Of a stretch of 64,000 nt of DNA, positions 27,712 through 36,841 are shown in pieces (positions within the stretch are counted from its first letter, which is position 1; every line of letters starts with the position of its first letter). This DNA comes from Anaerocolumna aminovalerica. Lineage in GTDB: Bacteria > Bacillota > Clostridia > Lachnospirales > Lachnospiraceae. The stretch spans positions 62,001 to 126,000 of the forward strand of contig NZ_FOWD01000007.1 in assembly GCF_900115365.1 (NCBI RefSeq), in the 5' to 3' direction. A model generated the notes under the pieces. The model saw only the letters and a list, made by a program, of their open reading frames with translations. It did no database searches and was not told the origin of the DNA. A program made the translations under genes and the position numbers.

Positions 27712-29202
27712 ATGCAAAAAATGAATAAGGTAAAAGCAAAGAATAGGCTTTTTGTGAAAGTGTACTTCAATTATGCTGTTATGCTGACCGTTTTTGCAGT
27801 TTTAATCGGTATTATTTTTATGAAATTATATGAAACCAATACCATGAATGATTATAAAGATAAACTGGAAAAACAGGCAAAAAGTATTTCCCGACGTTTG
27901 CAGCAGGCCATCATTAATGATGAAGAGGAAAGCTATCTGGAATATCTTGTAATACTTGGTGAGCTTGATGATGAGGAGCCGGATGTCTGGACAATATCCA
28001 ATCCAAATGCTGTAAAGCCCATGGATAAAAGTCTTGAGAATGTAGTAATGGATAATATTGACCTGCCGGAAGATGCCAGAGAAGTTATTGGAGGTGTATT
28101 CCTTCAGAATCAGCCCATGTCCCGGAATGGTTATTATGAACAATTTGGCGGTGTTTCAGTGATTGTAGGGGAACCCATTCGCGTCAATGGCGAAGTAGTG
28201 GGAGCTGTTATGCTGGTTTCTCAGATAGAAGGACAGAATAGAATAATTAAAGATAGTATGTCTTTAATTATTCTTAGTATTTTAGTGGCATTATTTATAT
28301 CTTTTATTATAGCTATAGTATTTGCCAAAGGGTTATCCAATCCCATATCGAAAATGCGTATTACAGCTTTAGAATTGGCAAATGGAAAATACCAAAGTAA
28401 AACTGACATTAATAGACAGGATGAAATTGGTGATTTAGCAAGATCCATTGATATTCTGGCAGATGAACTGGCGGAAAATGAGATAGAAAGGCAAAACAGG
28501 GATCAAATGCGTATAGATTTCTTTGCAAATGTATCCCATGAACTTCGTACGCCCATTACTGTTATTCGTGCATATACGGAAACTTTAGTGGACGGTGTAG
28601 TGACCGATCCGGAGAAAATAGCTCAGTATTATGACAGAATGTTAAAAGAATGCAAGGGCATGGAACGTCTGGTAGGGGATTTATTATTGCTTTCTAAAAT
28701 GCAAAATCCAGATTTTATAATAGAAAAAGAGCCTGTAAATGTGGTTCAGATATTCGATAATTTAATAAGAAGTATCTCCGCCATTAGCAGTGAAAAGAAT
28801 ATTACCGTTGAAATGAATCGTGACCGGACTTGTTATATGATGATGGGTGATTACGATCGATTGAGACAGATGTTTCTTATTATTTTGGATAATGCCATTA
28901 AATTTACGCCGGAAAATTCTTCTATACACATAAATTTATCAATACAGGATAAACTAAGAGTATCCATTCGGGATGAAGGAATTGGTATACCGGAAGATGA
29001 TTTAAAGAGTATTTTTAATAAGTTCTATAAATCAAAACTAAAGCAAAATGAAAAAGGCTCTGGACTTGGTCTTGCTATAGCCAGACAAATAGCCATAAAG
29101 CATGATGGAGTCATTGAAGTTTACAGTGAAGTGGGAGTAGGAACAGAGTTTGTGTTCTATTTTCAATGTTTAGAAGATTATGTCGGAAGACTTGATATCT
29201 AA
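27712..29202 (+). CDS. Membrane sensor histidine kinase
   Basis: This 496-residue kinase has membrane spans at about residues 15-37 and 180-205, an extracytoplasmic sensor of about 140 residues, a HAMP domain (NPISKMRITALELANGKY), a HisKA helix with VSHELRTPI (phospho-accepting His276), and an ATPase domain with N box (LDNAIKFTPEN), DEGIGIP, FNKFYKS and GSGLGLAIAR. It pairs with the regulator at 26991. The ligand is unknown. Terminal sequence reads normally and there is no frameshift. Confidence 0.95.
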   Translation: MQKMNKVKAKNRLFVKVYFNYAVMLTVFAVLIGIIFMKLYETNTMNDYKDKLEKQAKSISRRLQQAIINDEEESYLEYLVILGELDDEEPDVWTISNPNAVKPMDKSLENVVMDNIDLPEDAREVIGGVFLQNQPMSRNGYYEQFGGVSVIVGEPIRVNGEVVGAVMLVSQIEGQNRIIKDSMSLIILSILVALFISFIIAIVFAKGLSNPISKMRITALELANGKYQSKTDINRQDEIGDLARSIDILADELAENEIERQNRDQMRIDFFANVSHELRTPITVIRAYTETLVDGVVTDPEKIAQYYDRMLKECKGMERLVGDLLLLSKMQNPDFIIEKEPVNVVQIFDNLIRSISAISSEKNITVEMNRDRTCYMMMGDYDRLRQMFLIILDNAIKFTPENSSIHINLSIQDKLRVSIRDEGIGIPEDDLKSIFNKFYKSKLKQNEKGSGLGLAIARQIAIKHDGVIEVYSEVGVGTEFVFYFQCLEDYVGRLDI

Positions 29203-29336
29203 TATATGATATGTCTTTCGAGGAATGGATAAGTATTTAGTTTATTGAAATTAAGGAAATAGAGAAAATGGCTTGTTTTGTCTCAAATTATTGCATTTAG
29301 ACATGTTCTGTATTGTACATTTTTTGACATAAATAC

Positions 29337-29365
29337 TTGAACATTTCATCTAAATAAGATATAAT
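29337..29365 (+). promoter_or_regulatory. Sigma-A promoter of 6S RNA
   Basis: TTGAAC (29337-29342), a 17-bp spacer and TATAAT (29360-29365) lie just upstream of the 6S RNA, giving a start near 29372. Confidence 0.75.
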
Positions 29366-29371
29366 AAATAC

Positions 29372-29562
29372 AAAGATAAGGTTCCTGGAATGTTCGACAC
29401 TCTCGTTATTTTGAACCTACATGATATAAAATGGGACTCCTACATCTATAAGATTATGTCAGGCCACCGTTTGCAGTGGAAGACAGAGGCTTATATGCGG
29501 AAACCCACCTAGCTTTGCTAGGAGTCAAAATACGAGAAACGGCGTTTCGGGTTCATTAACCA
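29372..29562 (+). ncRNA. ssrS: 6S RNA
   Basis: A roughly 190-nt structured RNA. The terminal stem pairs CCTGGAATGTT with AACGGCGTTTCGGG; a second stem pairs CTCGTTATTTTGA with TCAAAATACGAG. A central region with little pairing follows, and a CCTAGC-TTT-GCTAGG hairpin lies near the 3' end. The 5' TGGAATGTTCGACACTCTCG and 3' ACGAGAAACGGCGTTTCGGG line up with the two conserved ends of E. coli 6S RNA (UGAGAUGUUCG, GCGGCAUCUCGG). 6S RNA sequesters the housekeeping RNA polymerase in stationary phase. It has its own promoter and terminator and lies in front of nadE. Confidence 0.85.
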
Positions 29563-29570
29563 AAGAGAAA

Positions 29571-29593
29571 GGGCAGCATTAGCTGCCTTTTTT
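29571..29593 (+). terminator. Intrinsic terminator of 6S RNA
   Basis: GGCAGC, loop ATTA, GCTGCC, then TTTTTT. It lies 33 bp before nadE, so nadE is either read through or uses another promoter. Confidence 0.85.
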
Positions 29594-29626
29594 AGAATTC
29601 AAAATCTGAAAGGCATTGGTGCTGAT

Positions 29627-31567
29627 ATGAAAGATGGATTTATTAAGGTTGCAGCCGCTACCCCTAAGATTCAGGTAGCAGGATGTAATTTCAATGGAGA
29701 CAGAATAAAGGAAATAATTGATATTGCAGAAGAGAATCAGGTAAAAGTCTTGGTTTTCCCTGAATTATGTATCACAGGTTATACCTGCGGTGATTTATTT
29801 TTACAGGATACTCTACTTAACAGTGCAAAAGAACAGCTTATGAATATTGTGGATTACACTAAAGGCTTGGATGTACTTGCAGCTGTAGGGCTTCCAATAT
29901 GTAAAGAGGGTAAGCTGTATAATGTGGCGGCAGTGATACAGAATGGAGAATTGCTAGGCTTGATTTCAAAGAAAAATCTGCCCAACTATTCTGAATTCTA
30001 TGAAGCAAGACATTTTAATCCGGGTAATAGTAACCCTGAATATATAAAAGTAAGAGATAAAGAGGTACCCTTTGGAACCAATATATTGTTCCGCTGCAAG
30101 AACCTGCCTGCTCTTACTATCGGTGTTGAAATATGTGAAGATTTATGGGTGGCTGCTCCTCCAAGTGTAGGACATGCTTTGGCAGGTGCAAGTTTAATTC
30201 TTAATTTATCTGCCAGTGATGAGACTACCGGTAAGGATATTTACAGGCGTGATTTGGTGAAAAATCAGTCAGCCAGATTAGTCTGCGGATATATTTATGC
30301 GGATGCAGGAGAAGGAGAATCCACTACGGATTTGGTATTTGCAGGGCATAACTTAATTGCCGAGAATGGCACTGTATTAAGTGAGTCAAAACGATTCGAA
30401 AATCAATTTATAACATCAGAAATAGATATTCAAAGGTTAATGAATGAACGCCGCAGAATGTCTACCTTTATACCAAAGGGTCAACAGGAACATGTTGTAG
30501 TGGAGTTTCAGTTTACGAAAATCATGGAACTTTCGGAAACTTATTTAACAAGATATATTAATAAATCCCCATTTGTACCAAGTATAAAGGCTGACAGAGA
30601 CAGACGATGTGAGGAAATCAGTAATATTCAGGCATATGGATTGAAGAAAAGGCTGGAGCATACCGGCCTAAAATCGGCTGTTATCGGATTGTCCGGAGGT
30701 CTTGATTCTACCCTGGCTTTGCTTATTGTTTGTAAAGCTTTTGATTTGCTGGAATTAGACCGAAAGGGCATCATAGCAGTAACCATGCCTTGTTTTGGAA
30801 CAACGGACAGAACTTACCAAAATGCCTTGTTACTGTCAAAGTACCTTGGAACTACCTTAAAGGAAATTCCTATTAAAGAGGCAGTAACCCTCCATTTTAG
30901 AGATATTGGCCACGACAGCAAAGTTCACGATATAACCTATGAGAATGCTCAGGCAAGGGAACGAACTCAGATACTTATGGATATTTCCAATCAATATAAT
31001 GGTTTAGTTATCGGAACCGGTGATATGTCAGAGCTTGCACTTGGCTGGGCTACCTATAACGGAGACCATATGTCCATGTATGGTGTAAATGCCTCTGTGC
31101 CGAAAACCTTAGTACGGTATCTGGTATCCTATTTTGCAGAAACAGCAAATGCTGTAAAAGAAGAATCCTTAAAAGAAGTACTTTTGGATATACTAGATAC
31201 GCCGGTAAGTCCTGAATTATTACCACCGGTAGATGGAAAAATATCACAAAAAACAGAGGATTTGGTTGGGCCTTATGAACTTCATGACTTTTTCATGTAT
31301 TATATATTACGTTTTGGCTTTACACCATCAAAGATATTCAGACTGGCAGTTGCTGCCTTTCAAGACGAATATGAGAAAGAGATTATATATAAATGGCTTA
31401 CAACCTTTTACCGCCGCTTCTTTTCACAACAATTTAAACGTTCCTGTTTACCGGATGGACCTAAAGTTGGTTCTGTAGCTCTATCACCAAGAGGTGACCT
31501 TCGTATGCCAAGCGATGCCAGTGCAGCCTTATGGCTGGAGGACTTACAAAAGATAAATTTAAAATAG
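29627..31567 (+). CDS. nadE: Glutamine-dependent NAD+ synthetase
   Basis: The 646-residue protein is the long, glutamine-dependent form. An N-terminal nitrilase-type glutaminase (about 1-290) shows the Glu (VFPELCITGYT), Lys (SKKNLPNYSEFYE) and Cys (GVEICEDLW) of the catalytic triad. The C-terminal synthetase domain (about 320-640) has the pyrophosphatase P-loop GLSGGLDSTLAL and GTGDMSELALGWATYNGD. It converts nicotinic acid adenine dinucleotide to NAD+ using ammonia channelled from glutamine. The ribosome site is weak (GAAAGG rather far from the ATG). A palindromic element follows the gene. Confidence 0.96.
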   Translation: MKDGFIKVAAATPKIQVAGCNFNGDRIKEIIDIAEENQVKVLVFPELCITGYTCGDLFLQDTLLNSAKEQLMNIVDYTKGLDVLAAVGLPICKEGKLYNVAAVIQNGELLGLISKKNLPNYSEFYEARHFNPGNSNPEYIKVRDKEVPFGTNILFRCKNLPALTIGVEICEDLWVAAPPSVGHALAGASLILNLSASDETTGKDIYRRDLVKNQSARLVCGYIYADAGEGESTTDLVFAGHNLIAENGTVLSESKRFENQFITSEIDIQRLMNERRRMSTFIPKGQQEHVVVEFQFTKIMELSETYLTRYINKSPFVPSIKADRDRRCEEISNIQAYGLKKRLEHTGLKSAVIGLSGGLDSTLALLIVCKAFDLLELDRKGIIAVTMPCFGTTDRTYQNALLLSKYLGTTLKEIPIKEAVTLHFRDIGHDSKVHDITYENAQARERTQILMDISNQYNGLVIGTGDMSELALGWATYNGDHMSMYGVNASVPKTLVRYLVSYFAETANAVKEESLKEVLLDILDTPVSPELLPPVDGKISQKTEDLVGPYELHDFFMYYILRFGFTPSKIFRLAVAAFQDEYEKEIIYKWLTTFYRRFFSQQFKRSCLPDGPKVGSVALSPRGDLRMPSDASAALWLEDLQKINLK

Positions 31568-31581
31568 GGTTGTCCACTATA

Positions 31582-31700
31582 AAACTGCCATTCTGAGCGT
31601 AAATTCAGCATAGATGAATTAAGCGAAGAATCTCCTTATTAGGTAAGATTCTTCGAATATAGAATTCAGCCATGCTGAATTTACGCTCAGAATGACAGTT
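31582..31700. repeat. Long palindromic TGTCATTCTGAGCG repeat, copy 3
   Basis: AACTGCCATTCTGAGCG with AAATTCAGCA (31583-31610) is repeated inverted at 31673-31700, and an inner palindrome includes GCGAAGAATCT and AGATTCTTCG. The whole 118-bp unit can fold into one long hairpin. It lies between convergent nadE and the gene at 31747. The GTCATTCTGAGCG...GAAGAATC motif is one I have seen recurring in many bacterial genomes, so this is probably a dispersed repeat. Confidence 0.75.
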
Positions 31701-31746
31701 ATTTTTTATAACGGCTTATTATATGTCAAAAAATATTTGTTATGTA

Positions 31747-32205
31747 TTATTTATCCGGGGTAACCTTTTCCGCTTTGGCTATGGTTGCTTTTACTGCATC
31801 AAGAAGTAATTGCTGGGTATATTTATGATTCTCAGAAATAGTAATGGAATCAAGGCTAACACCATCTTCTAACTGTTCAGTAATGTCATCTAAAGCAGGT
31901 TCTATCAATGGATACATAGCAGTAACAGCTTCGTCAATGTTTACAACACGCACGGAATTGATGTGATCTTCATCCAGTACAACTTCTATATTAAGTGATG
32001 TATCGTTTATAAGAATTGATGAAGACCATACGCCTGGTGTATATTTGGGAGTTGCCATGGTGGGTGCGGAATCATCCTTCTTATTCAGGAACATTATAAT
32101 AAGTAAAAGAATCAGAAGAATACCCAGCCCAGCAAATATTGCCGTATATATAATTTCTTTTAAGTGAATTACGAAAATCTTCGTTCTTGACATATGATGC
32201 ACCAT
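31747..32205 (-). CDS. Small membrane-anchored protein, possibly FMN-binding-domain-like
   Basis: The 152-residue protein has one membrane span near the N-terminus (about residues 18-40) and an outside domain. The repeated pattern YTPGVWSSSILIN, LNIEVVLDEDHINSVRVVN and YTQQLLLDAVKATIAKAEKV resembles FMN-binding-domain proteins, but the SGAT-like flavin attachment motif is absent. Start is uncertain: ATG at 32205, GTG at 32202 and ATG at 32193 are all in frame, with AAGG closest to suit the GTG. It is monocistronic and convergent with nadE. The function is unknown. Confidence 0.6.
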   Translation of the reverse strand: MVHHMSRTKIFVIHLKEIIYTAIFAGLGILLILLLIIMFLNKKDDSAPTMATPKYTPGVWSSSILINDTSLNIEVVLDEDHINSVRVVNIDEAVTAMYPLIEPALDDITEQLEDGVSLDSITISENHKYTQQLLLDAVKATIAKAEKVTPDK

Positions 32206-32329
32206 GCCTTTCTGGTATAAGTTCAGTTATGCTTTATATATCTTATTAATGAAAAAGAAAAATTATGATTACTTTTTCTACGGTAATTCAAATGAAAACA
32301 TATTAAATTAATACTAAGTTTTTATCCAA

Positions 32330-32375
32330 GATAAAAAAGAGATACTACACTATGAAAGGGTAGAATCTCTTTATA
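32330..32375 (-). terminator. Terminator of the MATE gene
   Basis: On the minus strand AGAGATTCTAC (from about 32371) pairs with GTAGTATCTCT, followed by a run of six T. Confidence 0.7.
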
Positions 32376-32437
32376 AAACATAATAGAATAAATCTTAAGG
32401 AGTTAAGCGGCAGACAATAGTTTGTCAGAACTTCAGG

Positions 32438-33784
32438 TCAAGATAAATTTTTTAGTTTCTTTAAACTATAGAACAATAAAAAACCTGAAGTTGATGCAGA
32501 AATAAGATCAGCGATAGGCTCAGAATAGAAAACCCCCATAACTCCAAAAAAGTTAGGTAATATAATTGCCATTGGAATTAAAAGGATTACCTTACGTAAA
32601 AGAGCGATAAACAAGGATTTCCCTGCTTGTCCCGTTCCTACAAAGAACATCTGAGATGTCATTTGTACGCCAAATAACCACATACCACCCATAAATATTG
32701 GAAGAATCTTAGCTACTAAGTTTAGTAAATCTGCTTCTGAAGTAAAGATCCTTGCAAATAGATGAGGGAAAAAGAATACCAATACATAATATCCTGCGGT
32801 AGCACCAACCGTGATTTTTAAGGATAATTTCATAGTTTCTTTTAAACGGTCATATTTCCCGGCCCCATAGTTGTAACTGACAATTGGTTGTGTTCCTTGT
32901 ATAAGTCCTTGGATTGGAATGGTTAATAATTGCATGACGCTTTGCATAATGGTCATGGTTCCAACATATATATCACCACCATATTTTAATAAACCGTTAT
33001 TAAATACAATTAATATAGCAGATTCGGTAACCTGCATAGTAAAAGAAGAAACCCCCAGAGAGAGTGTCTTTATTGCATATTGAGCATTTAATTTCAGATA
33101 TTTAAATCTAATACGAATGATGGACTTATTGGACACTAAAAATGCCACAACAAAAGCAGCGCTTAAAGCTTGTGAAAATACCGTGGCTATGGCAGCCCCC
33201 CTAACTCCCATATTAAATCCATAGATTAAGATGGGGTCTAAAATAATGTTAGTTATTGCTCCGATTAAGACGGAAAACATGGCAATCTTGGTTTTACCCT
33301 GGCAAGTGATAAACAGGTTCAGGCCTAATGCGAACTGTACAAATAGGGTGCCCAATAAATAGATAGTGGTATATTCATTAGCATAGGGAAAAGTAACATC
33401 ACTTGCACCAAAGAGATAAAGCAAAGGTTCTTTAAATATAAATACACCTATAGTTAAGGCTATGGATAGGATGATTAATATAACGGTTCCGGTACCTAAT
33501 ATTTTTTCTGCTTCCTCTTTATCATTTTTACCTAAGGCAATAGCAGCTAAAGGTGCACCCCCTCCGCCTACAAACATACTAAATGCTGATACAATTAGTA
33601 TCAAAGGTGCACTGACTCCTAGACCCGTTAAAGCATTTGCCCCAACTTCAGGAATATGTCCAACATACATACGGTCAACAATATTGTATAAAACGTTAAT
33701 TACCTGGGCAATGATGGTTGGAAGAGACAAGCGCAGCATTAGTTTGCTGATCTTTTCAGTACCCATGTTTGAATTTTGTTCCAA
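32438..33784 (-). CDS. MATE-family efflux transporter
   Basis: This 448-residue protein has about 12 membrane spans in two bundles of six, the MATE fold. Typical features are the SLPTIIAQVINVLYNIVDRM start, ALGKNDKEEAEKILG in the loop between spans 2 and 3, and a second-half GTQPIVSYNYGAGKYDRLKE loop. MATE pumps export drugs or metabolites using Na+ or H+. The start is TTG (33784) with AAAGGA about 11 nt upstream; an ATG 18 bp downstream is an alternative. A MarR regulator lies 16 bp upstream in the same operon, the usual partner for such pumps. Confidence 0.93.
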   Translation of the reverse strand: MEQNSNMGTEKISKLMLRLSLPTIIAQVINVLYNIVDRMYVGHIPEVGANALTGLGVSAPLILIVSAFSMFVGGGGAPLAAIALGKNDKEEAEKILGTGTVILIILSIALTIGVFIFKEPLLYLFGASDVTFPYANEYTTIYLLGTLFVQFALGLNLFITCQGKTKIAMFSVLIGAITNIILDPILIYGFNMGVRGAAIATVFSQALSAAFVVAFLVSNKSIIRIRFKYLKLNAQYAIKTLSLGVSSFTMQVTESAILIVFNNGLLKYGGDIYVGTMTIMQSVMQLLTIPIQGLIQGTQPIVSYNYGAGKYDRLKETMKLSLKITVGATAGYYVLVFFFPHLFARIFTSEADLLNLVAKILPIFMGGMWLFGVQMTSQMFFVGTGQAGKSLFIALLRKVILLIPMAIILPNFFGVMGVFYSEPIADLISASTSGFLLFYSLKKLKNLS

Positions 33785-33800
33785 AACTATTTCAATCCTT

Positions 33801-34223
33801 TCACTTTAAAATATTTTGTTTCATCTTTTCTAAGGTTTCTTGAAAGGCGAGAAACTCTTCTTGTGATATATTATCTGTTAATTTCTTCATAAAATCGCTT
33901 CGTAAAGTTCTAAGGGTAGAAGCAATTTCTTCGCCTTTTTCAGTAAGCTTTAAATGGGTGAAACGTTTATCCCCCTGATCAGGTTCTTTTCTTATGTAAC
34001 CTTGATCTACCAAAGAGTCTGCGGAACGGGTTAACAGTGACTTTGAAGCACCGGTTTCTTTTACAAAATCAATAGCAGTATCTGCTTTGTTATTAGCAAG
34101 GAAAAGCATTAAATTCATTTCATTCGGTGAAAAAGAAGAATTTTTCATGAATTCTTGAATAAATTGCTGATATGTTTTTGTAATATAAGAAAAATGAATG
34201 AGTGTATTGATATTTTCTTTCAT
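33801..34223 (-). CDS. MarR-family transcriptional regulator
   Basis: This 140-residue protein has the winged-helix core (ETGASKSLLTRSADSLVDQGYIRKEPDQGDKRFTHLKLT split here by domain: recognition helix near residues 55-70, wing near 80-95). The start at 34223 is chosen because a strong GGAGG lies 5-6 nt upstream; an in-frame ATG 27 bp earlier does not use it. It probably represses its own operon and the MATE pump until a ligand binds. No palindromic operator was identified in the spacer. Confidence 0.9.
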   Translation of the reverse strand: MKENINTLIHFSYITKTYQQFIQEFMKNSSFSPNEMNLMLFLANNKADTAIDFVKETGASKSLLTRSADSLVDQGYIRKEPDQGDKRFTHLKLTEKGEEIASTLRTLRSDFMKKLTDNISQEEFLAFQETLEKMKQNILK

Positions 34224-34386
34224 AAGAACCTCCTTCCGAATAAAAAACATTATACAATAAATTAGTTCAAAAGTAAACTAATATTTAATTACCTTACAAA
34301 GAAGTGATTGACATCGACTTAGGTAATAATGTATTATGTTGTAAATAGGAATTTATGGCATTTGTTGAAAGTGAAAAGGTGATTGT

Positions 34387-35100
34387 ATGGAAGATATTAT
34401 TGTATTAAATATAAAGTATAAGTTTGGAGATACGGAAGAAATAATTTATCCGGTTATTTTAAAAGACAATAAAGAGATGATACTGGTGGACTGCGGATAT
34501 ACAGGGTTCCTGCCTGTTATAGAAGATGCCATGAAAGAAAAAGGTTTGGATTGTAACCAACTGACCAAGATATGTATAACTCATCAGGACCATGACCATA
34601 TGGGTTCTTTGGCAGATTTTAAACTAAAATATCCCAATATCAAAATTGTTGCAAGTAAGATCGAAGCTCCTTATATTACGGGGGAAAAGAAAAACTTGAG
34701 GTTAGAACAGGCAGAGGCAATGCAAAGTACCTTAAGCGAAGAGGAAAAAGCATTTGGAGAAGCATTTTGTGAAATGTTAAGAGCGGTAAAACCGGTTAAG
34801 GTGGATATTCTTGTACAGGACGGTGAAATTATGGATTGGTGTGGAGGGTGTGAAATCGTTGAAACTCCCGGGCATACGCCGGGTCACATTTCTTTATATA
34901 TAAAGAATCAAAAGACGATGGTAACTGGCGATGCCGCTGTTTTAGAGGATGACCGGTTAGTTATAGCCAATCCGCAATTTACTTTAGACTTGGATAGTGC
35001 CAATACTTCATTTGTAAAACTAATGAAGTATGATGTGGAAACATTTATTTGCTATCATGGTGGTATTTTAAAAAGTTTTAAAAACAGTAGTTTACTATAA
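34387..35100 (+). CDS. MBL-fold metallohydrolase
   Basis: The 237-residue protein has the metallo-beta-lactamase fold. The metal-site motif is HQDHDH (HxxDH, about residues 65-70) within CITHQDHDHMGS, with further ligands at GHTPGH (His pair), GDAA (Asp) and a C-terminal CYHGG His. It is probably a hydrolase of thioester, lactone or phosphoester type; substrate is unknown. It stands alone, divergent from the MarR-MATE operon, and has a weak ribosome site (AAAAGGTG). Confidence 0.9.
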   Translation: MEDIIVLNIKYKFGDTEEIIYPVILKDNKEMILVDCGYTGFLPVIEDAMKEKGLDCNQLTKICITHQDHDHMGSLADFKLKYPNIKIVASKIEAPYITGEKKNLRLEQAEAMQSTLSEEEKAFGEAFCEMLRAVKPVKVDILVQDGEIMDWCGGCEIVETPGHTPGHISLYIKNQKTMVTGDAAVLEDDRLVIANPQFTLDLDSANTSFVKLMKYDVETFICYHGGILKSFKNSSLL

Positions 35101-35152
35101 AATTAGTACGATTTTAAACCGATGTTTTATGTATTTATTACGGGGGCGCTAT

Positions 35153-35371
35153 ATGGCTATTCCAGAAATTAAAGTTAATATATCAGATATAGAATTCAAT
35201 ACTCAATCAATTGCGGAATTATTATATCATGGTTTTTCAGAGAATAATAAGACTTTGCCATTTAAAGATAGGGTATTTCGCGCATTTCCTCAATTAGCTT
35301 TAACTATAAATAATCAAATGACTAATGAGGAGATTTATAGTGCAGTTAAGGATGATGTACAAGGAGTATGA
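35153..35371 (+). CDS. Small protein, probably first part of a split gene
   Basis: A 72-residue frame starts MAIPEIKVNISDIEF. Its end (NEEIYSAVKDDVQ) overlaps the next frame by 17 bp at 35355-35371. The two frames differ by one base shift and read like one protein, so the pair may be a frameshifted gene or a translationally coupled pair. GGGGGCG precedes the ATG. No family was recognised. Confidence 0.45.
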   Translation: MAIPEIKVNISDIEFNTQSIAELLYHGFSENNKTLPFKDRVFRAFPQLALTINNQMTNEEIYSAVKDDVQGV

Positions 35372-35933
35372 GAATAATGCTGATGAAATAGAAAAGAGAA
35401 AAGCTGAACTTTTAAGGAAATTTGAAGTGTTTCCATCTGTTATTATTCCTAAAATGTTAGATTTGTTTGAGGTTGAATGGCCAAAAGGATATCAGGATAT
35501 TACATGCTACTTAGGACTATATGCAGTTTTTCCAAGAAATGTACTTACCAAAGAGTATTGGATACATTATAAGACAGCGGAAGATGTTATTATACGAGCA
35601 TCCATACATGAGATAAATCATTTCATATTATTTGAAAAGTGGAAAGCAATGCATGGATATACGCTGCAAGAACAGCCTTCCTATCCGGATGTATTGTGGT
35701 ACTTAGAAGAAATGGCTGTTGACCCCACTTTGAATACAAAGGAGATGCAGGAAGCTGCACCGTATCCACAAAAAGCGTATCAGATTTTTTATGATAACAC
35801 TTTAAATGATATTCCAATAGAGGAGTATATTATTAAGTTGTTTGAAGAACGAAAAAATATGGCTGATTTTTTAGATAGGGCATACAAGTTTATTGAGGAT
35901 AATCATAAAGATATCATTACTAAATGTGGATAG
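35355..35933 (+). CDS. HEINH-motif protein (metalloprotease-like), probably split from the preceding frame
   Basis: This 192-residue protein carries HEINHF (about residue 88), a variant of the HExxH zinc site of metallopeptidases; a further Glu may come from LWYLEEMAVD about 30 residues on. The surroundings look like a soluble protein. The ATG at 35355 has AAGG four bases away, but the upstream frame 35153 may supply the true N-terminus. No signal peptide is seen. The family was not recognised, so peptidase activity is only a hint from the motif. Confidence 0.55.
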   Translation: MYKEYENNADEIEKRKAELLRKFEVFPSVIIPKMLDLFEVEWPKGYQDITCYLGLYAVFPRNVLTKEYWIHYKTAEDVIIRASIHEINHFILFEKWKAMHGYTLQEQPSYPDVLWYLEEMAVDPTLNTKEMQEAAPYPQKAYQIFYDNTLNDIPIEEYIIKLFEERKNMADFLDRAYKFIEDNHKDIITKCG

Positions 35934-36118
35934 AAATAGTTTATAGTGATGAACTTTATAATTACAAAGTATTATGATTTATTAAATATACATAATCTAT
36001 CTATATGCAGAACAAAGCGGAGCACTCCATCGGATGTTCATAGTCTGAAAGATGTAGGTGCCAATATTGTGAATTGCAAAGTCTACTGGAAGTAATATAA
36101 AAACGGGTGGTGATTAAT

Positions 36119-36613
36119 ATGCTATACATAGTATTCTTTATAATTGCATTAGCCAGTATGATAATATTGTTGTATTTTAATGTTAATATTATTATGTCAT
36201 TCCTTATTACTTTTATTATCTTAATGGTAATGAACTATATCGTAGGTTATATTATTAGTAAGAAGCGTAGAAAAGCTTTGGACTCTGATTGTGACCCGGA
36301 ACGGTATTTAAAAATGCTGGATAACCATGGGAAGAGACATAATAACAAACCAATAATCGTAAGTTATCTTGCTGTTAATCGTGCTGCCGGTCATATGCTA
36401 TTGGGTGATTATCAAACTGCAAAAGAATACTTGGAAGGGATAGACCACTCATATTTATCTGAGAAAAATGGTTCATTACTGGCATATACAATTAATCTTA
36501 TCCTATGCTATTACGAGTTGGGCGAAATAGAAAAAGCCGAAATATTATATGAAACCAGCTTGGTACGACTTTGTCCTTTTGGAAGTAGACTAAAAAAATG
36601 TTGGAGAGCATGA
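36119..36613 (+). CDS. Two-span membrane protein with TPR-like tail, probably C-terminally truncated
   Basis: The 164-residue protein has two membrane spans at about residues 2-22 and 26-48, then a helical part with repeats resembling TPR (AAGHMLLGDYQTAKEYLEG, ILCYYELGEIEKAEILYE). The last residues (SRLKKCWRA) do not continue a TPR pattern, so the end may be a frameshift or truncation. ATG at 36119 is chosen because GGGTGGTG lies 6 nt upstream. A terminator hairpin follows. No specific function is seen. Confidence 0.5.
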   Translation: MLYIVFFIIALASMIILLYFNVNIIMSFLITFIILMVMNYIVGYIISKKRRKALDSDCDPERYLKMLDNHGKRHNNKPIIVSYLAVNRAAGHMLLGDYQTAKEYLEGIDHSYLSEKNGSLLAYTINLILCYYELGEIEKAEILYETSLVRLCPFGSRLKKCWRA

Positions 36614-36626
36614 AAAAATAAAAAAT

Positions 36627-36677
36627 AAGAAGCCTATATCTTTAGCTACTAAGTTAATCAAGATATAGGCTTTATTA
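36627..36677 (+). terminator. Intrinsic terminator
   Basis: AGCCTATATCTT pairs with AAGATATAGGCT around a loop, followed by TTATT. Confidence 0.7.
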
Positions 36678-36841
36678 TATGTAAGTACTTCTGAAAGGAA
36701 ATCATATGTAGTTGTTATTCCTATAAAAAAATGTTAGTATAATCGTAATAAGAAGAAAGAAATTTGACAATTTATTAGTAAACATTACTTATGATATAAG
36801 TTTGCATAAACTTAAAAGTACAACGTAAGGAGGCAAAGAAG

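Noticed and set aside
35949-36095. 48-codon frame between the HEINH gene and the membrane protein
   Set aside because: No ribosome site and no recognisable family; could be a relic but cannot be supported.
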